Assembly (NCBI GenBank): GCA_902826685.1
Contig: CADEFT010000005.1
Location: 1-64,000, forward strand
From: an uncultured Acidobacteriota bacterium
GTDB lineage: Bacteria > Acidobacteriota > Terriglobia > Bryobacterales > Bryobacteraceae
Direction: 5' to 3'
DNA: 64,000 nucleotides
Part shown: one piece after another, positions 60,270 to 64,000 of the stretch
Layout of the letters: each line of letters begins with the position of its first letter
Position numbering within the stretch: position 1 is the first letter of the stretch
Translations under genes and position numbers: made by a program
Notes under the pieces: model-generated
What the model was told of the DNA's origin: nothing
What the model saw: only the letters and a program-made list of their open reading frames with translations
Database searches by the model: none

Positions 60270-61348
60270 TGCGGCTGTCCTGGCGAAAGCAATGGGTGAT
60301 TCGGGCGGCGCTGGCGATAGCGGCGGGTTGGCTTGCCGCCTTGGGACTGGCGTCCTTCCTGATCGTGAGCGATCCGCTGGCCGCCGCCGACGCGATCTAT
60401 GTAATGGGAGGCGACACGGAGGTCCGCGTCGCGCATGCGGCCCATCTCTACCATGAGCGCATGGCGCCGAAGGTTCTGGTGCCCGCCGGCGCTCATTGGA
60501 ATCCAGGCGGCGCGACCAAGCCTCCCGCCGACGAGCCGATGCGCATCCTGCTTGAGACCGTCGTGTGGCGACCGGGTACGCGGGCCGGCGAAGGATTTCA
60601 AATCGCCGTTCCGGTCTCCAATCGCCGGCACCATGTCTACGTTTACGCCATCGAGAATCACAAATCGAACTTTCGCGCCATGGACATTAAACTCGAAGGA
60701 GTCACGCGAGCCAATGGCATCGGCGACCTTTCCGCCGGCGAGTGGCGGCGCTACGGTCCGTACGAGGCGGAAGTGAAAGACGGCGTGCTGGATGTGGATG
60801 TGCTTTCGAGCGGCAAGGGGGATCCCTCCATCGCCGGACTGGCGCTCTATGAGGTGAAATCGGGCCAGGAGCGTTTCGTGAAAGGTGTCAACCTGGGAGG
60901 TCCGCGGGTCCTCGTGGGGGCCGAGATCTTCGCGGCTGCCGGCGAAAAAGGTGGCGCCGCCACGGTGCGCAATGGCTCCTACTACATTCCCGAGGATCTC
61001 TTCCGAAGCACGGCGGCCCAACTGCGCGGCCTCGGGGTTCCCGGCGAGGCCATCACGGAGTTCGGTGCTCCTTCCACGATAGACAGCACATTCAACGAAA
61101 CGGAGAGCCTCGCCCGGTATCTGGAGACTTCCCCGGCGAAACGGCTGATTGTCGTTACGTCTCCCTTTCACACACGCCGCGCGCGGCGAACCATCGATCG
61201 CGCGATCCATGGGCGCAACGTTGACATTCTGATGTCGCCCGCCCTGCACAGCCTCGAAACCAAAAACGGCTGGTGGCGATCCGGATCCGCTATCAAAAGC
61301 CTGGCTTCCGAATACGTCAAGCTGGCTTACTACTCAATTGCTCACTGA
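60266..61348 (+). CDS. DUF218 (SanA/YdcF-like) protein with inserted permuted glycan-binding-like module
   Basis: A 360-aa protein with an N-terminal transmembrane helix (residues 11-33). DUF218 begins at ADAIYVMGGDTEVRVAHAAHLYHE, continues to LVPAGAHWNPGG, is interrupted, and resumes at IPEDLFRSTAAQLRGLGVPGEAI, then LIVVTSPFHTRRARRT. The interruption (about residues 88-240) matches the 164-aa module of the 1594-aa protein, but its C-terminal part (VVWRPGT, YAIENHKSNFR, YGPYEAEVKDG, SGKGDP) comes first and its N-terminal part (FVKGVNLGG) second. DUF218 proteins act in envelope glycan and lipid metabolism. The first and last codons overlap or abut neighbouring genes, so it is intact, not a broken fusion. 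Confidence 0.8.
   Translation: MMRLSWRKQWVIRAALAIAAGWLAALGLASFLIVSDPLAAADAIYVMGGDTEVRVAHAAHLYHERMAPKVLVPAGAHWNPGGATKPPADEPMRILLETVVWRPGTRAGEGFQIAVPVSNRRHHVYVYAIENHKSNFRAMDIKLEGVTRANGIGDLSAGEWRRYGPYEAEVKDGVLDVDVLSSGKGDPSIAGLALYEVKSGQERFVKGVNLGGPRVLVGAEIFAAAGEKGGAATVRNGSYYIPEDLFRSTAAQLRGLGVPGEAITEFGAPSTIDSTFNETESLARYLETSPAKRLIVVTSPFHTRRARRTIDRAIHGRNVDILMSPALHSLETKNGWWRSGSAIKSLASEYVKLAYYSIAH
60527..60985 (+). repeat. Circularly permuted copy of the 164-aa module inside DUF218
   Basis: Residues 88-240 of the DUF218 protein. It opens with PADEP, matching PAAD of the repeats, runs through VWRPGT, YVYAIEN, GPYEAEVKDG and GKGDPSIAGLALYE, and then contains RFVKGVNLGG and ATVRNGSYY, which correspond to the repeat N-terminus. 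The cut falls about 52 residues into the normal module. Confidence 0.75.
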
Positions 61349-61362
61349 AGAAGTACTCACGC

Positions 61363-62427
61363 ATGAATCAAGGGCCCGCAGTTTGGACCGGGAAGAACTT
61401 CCATTTCAAAACAATCGAAGCGCTGCGCGGAATCGCGGCCTTCGCGGTATGTTGGTTCCACCTCACAGGCTATCCCCAGTTTGGATCGCTGCCGGCCGTC
61501 AAGGCCAGCGGCGCGTATGGATTCCTGGGAGTTCAGGTCTTTTTCGTCGTATCCGGGTTCGTCATTCCTTACTCGCTCTACCGTGGCGGCTATGTGACGG
61601 CGGACTACGGACGGTTCCTACTGAAGCGCGTCTCGCGGTTGGAGCCGCCCTATCTGATTACCGTGGCGGCGTGCGTGATGCACGACTACATCGCTTCGCT
61701 TGGACTGGTGGGCGCGGCCAAGCCGTTCGCCATCACCTGGCCCCAGGTGCTGGCGCATCTAGGATACGTCAACGCCTTCCTGGGCATGCCGTGGTTTATC
61801 GACGTGTTCTGGACGCTAGCGGTCGAGTTCCAGTTCTACCTCGTGGTGGGCCTCGCCTACGCCGCGATCCGCAGCACACGGCCGGCGGCTGCCCTTGGAA
61901 TTCCCGTGGCGGTCGCGGTCATGGCGCTCTGTTGCCCCTGGAATGAGTTCCTGCTGCACCATACGCCGTTGTTTCTCATGGGTGTCGCTGCCTTCCGCCA
62001 CATGTGCCTGGACCGTTCGCGGATGGAGCTGTGGCTTACCCTGGCGGCCGCCGTGGCGCTCACCATCGCGGTCGACGACGGGCCGAAGGCGCTGGCCGGG
62101 CTAGCGGCGGCGCTCGCCATTCTATTCGTTCAATATTCCAACCGCATGCTCAACTTCCTGGGCAGGATCAGCTACTCGCTCTACCTGGCGCATGCCCTGG
62201 TGGCGGGCACTGTGGTCAACCAGGGCAGTAAATGGCTGGGTAGCTCGATGGCAGCGGGTTGGCTGTTGCTGTTGCTTACCCTTGCCGCCGTACTGGCCGT
62301 TTCTCAACTGATGTATAAACTGGTGGAATCTCCAGCCAAGCGAATCGCCAGCTCGATTCGCTACCGGGCTCAGCAACGGCAGCCGCGGGTGGAGGCCGCG
62401 GCCGCCGCCGCCTCCCAGCGATCCTAA
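61363..62427 (+). CDS. Acyltransferase-3 family membrane protein
   Basis: A second OafA-like acyltransferase, 354 aa, about ten helices. It has TIEALRGIAAFAVCWFHLTG (conserved His), GVQVFFVVSGFVIPYSLYRGG, RVSRLEPPYLI and FWTLAVEFQFYLVVGL. The C-terminal tail is cytosolic and Ala/Arg-rich. I used the ATG at 61363, because upstream residues overlap the DUF218 gene in another frame. It and the acyltransferase gene at 59136 flank the DUF218 hybrid, so all three are probably involved in glycan decoration. Confidence 0.92.
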   Translation: MNQGPAVWTGKNFHFKTIEALRGIAAFAVCWFHLTGYPQFGSLPAVKASGAYGFLGVQVFFVVSGFVIPYSLYRGGYVTADYGRFLLKRVSRLEPPYLITVAACVMHDYIASLGLVGAAKPFAITWPQVLAHLGYVNAFLGMPWFIDVFWTLAVEFQFYLVVGLAYAAIRSTRPAAALGIPVAVAVMALCCPWNEFLLHHTPLFLMGVAAFRHMCLDRSRMELWLTLAAAVALTIAVDDGPKALAGLAAALAILFVQYSNRMLNFLGRISYSLYLAHALVAGTVVNQGSKWLGSSMAAGWLLLLLTLAAVLAVSQLMYKLVESPAKRIASSIRYRAQQRQPRVEAAAAAASQRS

Positions 62428-62446
62428 TTTTTTCAAGGCAGAATTT

Positions 62447-63079
62447 ATGATTACCAGAGCTTACAGCCGCCTGCAGGAATTCATGCTTCCGGTTACCGGA
62501 GGAATCAAGTCCATCCGCATGGATAGCCTCGTGTACGACGCCAAGCGTCTCGATGTCACCCTCGGCGATTGGGACCGCGATCCCGGCGCCGGAACGATGT
62601 GGGATCTTCTGACCGTTTGCATGCTCGCCCGCCACCTGAAGCCGAAGGTGTGTTTCGAGATCGGCACGGGCCATGGGCGAACCACGCATCACCTGGCGCT
62701 CAACACGGCCGCCGAGACGAAAGTGTTCACGCTCGATATCTCATCGGACGAGGTCACAGGCTGCATTTTTCGCAATCAGCCCACGGCGTCGAAAATTTCC
62801 TGTCTGGTGGCCGATTCCACCAAGTTCGACTTCTCTCCCTACAAAGGCAAGGCCGATCTGATCGTGGTGGATGGCGATCACAGCTACGAGGGGGTGGTGC
62901 GCGACACCGAACGCGCGCTCGAAATGATGTCGCCCGCGGGTTGCATTCTGTGGGACGATTTCGCGCCCACCTGGCCGGGCGTGATCAAGGCGCTCAAAGA
63001 GCATCGCCTGGCCGGCGAGTTCCGGCGCATCGCGGGCACCAAGTGGGTCGTGCACTGCCCGAGCGCCAGGCTCTCCTGA
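62447..63079 (+). CDS. Class I SAM-dependent methyltransferase (Methyltransf_24-like)
   Basis: A 210-aa methyltransferase. Motifs: VCFEIGTGHGRTTHHLALN, VFTLDISSDEV, ADLIVVDGDHSYEGVVRDTERALEMMSPAGCILWDDF, typical of the cephalosporin-hydroxylase/Methyltransf_24 type. It is the last gene of the EPS locus and ends 3 bases before the convergent RraA-like gene. Confidence 0.87.
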   Translation: MITRAYSRLQEFMLPVTGGIKSIRMDSLVYDAKRLDVTLGDWDRDPGAGTMWDLLTVCMLARHLKPKVCFEIGTGHGRTTHHLALNTAAETKVFTLDISSDEVTGCIFRNQPTASKISCLVADSTKFDFSPYKGKADLIVVDGDHSYEGVVRDTERALEMMSPAGCILWDDFAPTWPGVIKALKEHRLAGEFRRIAGTKWVVHCPSARLS

Positions 63080-63082
63080 CTC

Positions 63083-63778
63083 CTACTCAAGCGCCATGAA
63101 CTTCTTGAGGCCGCCGAGGGTGAATTTCTTGCTGCGCACGAATTCGAGCAGCTTGCCTTCCTTCTCGCGGATCTGATTGACCTTGGACGGAATCTGGTCG
63201 CGCTTTTCCGCAGGCACCAGCGCCAGACCGTTCTCATCGCCGTGCAGCAGGTCGCCGGGTTTGACCACCATGCCCAGCACCTGCACCGCCACGCCCACGC
63301 GTACGATGCGGTAGTTGGCGTGGCTTGCCACCCGGCCGCGCGCGAAATACTGGAAGCCCAGCTTGCGCACTTCCGGGATGTCGCGGACGCCGCAATCGCT
63401 CACCAGGGCAATCGCGCCCAGACGCTGCGAGATGGAGCAGACGATTTCGCCGGCGTGCGCGGCGTAGTCGCCGTGCGCGCCCATCTCCTGCAGCACGACG
63501 ATGGCCGGCTTCGGGCTCTTGTCGATCGCCGAATAGAGCTCGTAGAAAGTACGGTTGTCCCGCTTGTCCATGCGCGTCACGGTCTCCACCTGCGCCGTTA
63601 CCGCGTAGCCTATGGTGCGGCCCAACTCGGGAAAAATGCACTGCAGGGCGAGCGGCGTGAAGCCCTCTTCATCCGGCCGGACTCCCAACAGTTCAATCGC
63701 GTTGCACAGGGTAGGGGTGTCGACACCCTTCAGGTATTCGAGAAATTCTTGGCTGGTCATCCGGGTTTCAGACAGCAT
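63083..63778 (-). CDS. RraA-like protein/HMG aldolase family
   Basis: A 231-aa member of the RraA family (RNase E regulator or 4-hydroxy-4-methyl-2-oxoglutarate/oxaloacetate aldolase). The signature DCGVRDIPEVRKLGFQYFARG contains the substrate-binding Arg-Asp pair, and KPGDLLHGDENGLALVP gives the metal-site region. The length is somewhat above the RraA norm (about 160), as is usual for the aldolase-type members. A start six codons later (63760) is possible. It is convergent with the EPS locus and probably unrelated to it. Confidence 0.88.
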   Translation of the reverse strand: MLSETRMTSQEFLEYLKGVDTPTLCNAIELLGVRPDEEGFTPLALQCIFPELGRTIGYAVTAQVETVTRMDKRDNRTFYELYSAIDKSPKPAIVVLQEMGAHGDYAAHAGEIVCSISQRLGAIALVSDCGVRDIPEVRKLGFQYFARGRVASHANYRIVRVGVAVQVLGMVVKPGDLLHGDENGLALVPAEKRDQIPSKVNQIREKEGKLLEFVRSKKFTLGGLKKFMALE

Positions 63779-64000
63779 AGCAGGATTTCTGGAACCGGGC
63801 GTACGACGTTTGTGAGGTAAGAACTACCACTTTCTTGAAACCGCCACAACCACATTGGGATTCATTTCAGGACACAGGTGGAATGGCCTTTGCTTCAAGT
63901 CGTTGATTCGAAGCGTCTGGCCGGGAACGGCCCACCGCCTGCTTATAAGAGGAACCGTAGGAAGTTCTTGGCGACGGGAAGCAAGAGGGGGCGAAGGGTT
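63779..64000. other. Right-edge intergenic sequence, nothing recognised
   Basis: A 222-base region upstream of the RraA-like gene. I see no coding frame with family motifs, no tRNA and no clear promoter or terminator. A gene may begin beyond the window edge. Confidence 0.4.

Noticed and set aside
60527..60985. The DUF218 insert as a frameshift or assembly error
   Set aside because: The reading frame stays open with DUF218 motifs on both sides, neighbouring genes overlap normally, and the insert lies wholly inside the frame.
13863..63079. Exosortase/PEP-CTERM system
   Set aside because: No EpsH-like membrane protease was seen and none of the secreted proteins ends with a PEP motif, helix and basic tail.
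13863..63079. Recent mobile element or genomic island borders
   Set aside because: No transposase, integrase, tRNA or direct-repeat border was found at either end, although lateral transfer of EPS loci is common.

Overview
The window is high-GC chromosomal DNA, most likely from an Acidobacteriota member of the Solibacter/Bryobacter type. That placement is an inference from gene content: Tat-type Gfo/Idh dehydrogenase, exported HpcH-like aldolase, RraA-like protein, a very large exopolysaccharide locus and large Ig-like secreted proteins. No rRNA, tRNA, CRISPR array, insertion sequence or phage gene was seen.

Left part (1-13.3 kb), mostly metabolic. It opens with a truncated REC-GGDEF diguanylate cyclase on the minus strand. 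An Rrf2-type regulator without the usual cluster cysteines and a complete ClpP protease follow, with a strong terminator after clpP. Next come a catabolic set (Gfo/Idh dehydrogenase, exported amidohydrolase, MFS transporter), queC-queE of queuosine synthesis, and an ankyrin-repeat protein. An exported HpcH-type aldolase on the minus strand diverges from a three-gene ABC importer (ATPase plus two permeases, no binding protein), a ROK kinase and a methyltransferase.

Main part (13.4-63.1 kb), one uninterrupted co-directional exopolysaccharide (EPS) locus of about 49 kb. It opens with a promoter candidate, a hairpin leader and a NusG-like (UpxY/RfaH-type) antiterminator. It then encodes a WecA/TagO-like initiating transferase, a Wza-like exporter, a Wzc-like BY-kinase, a Wzx flippase and a Wzy-like polymerase. 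About ten glycosyltransferases and several methyltransferases accompany these. A CDP-6-deoxyhexose island holds RfbF, RfbG, an RmlC-like epimerase, a NovU-like C-methyltransferase and an aminopeptidase-like protein. An acyl-activation island holds a hexapeptide acetyltransferase, an ACP, an AMP ligase and an SDR. A TonB-like protein and two acyltransferase-3 membrane enzymes complete it. Many genes overlap by 4 bases, which suggests translational coupling.

The most unusual content is a family of three secreted paralogues (1594, 771 and 782 aa) spread through the EPS locus. Each has Ig-like domains, a BIG2-like domain and a shared region of about 450 residues that resembles a glycoside hydrolase but that I cannot assign to a family. 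The largest also carries three copies of an exactly 164-residue module. The same module reappears in circularly permuted order, inserted into a DUF218 (SanA/YdcF-like) protein near the end of the locus. My working hypothesis is that the exported enzymes and the DUF218 protein recognise the same glycan through this module and together trim, modify or anchor the polysaccharide. The window ends with an RraA-like gene on the minus strand.
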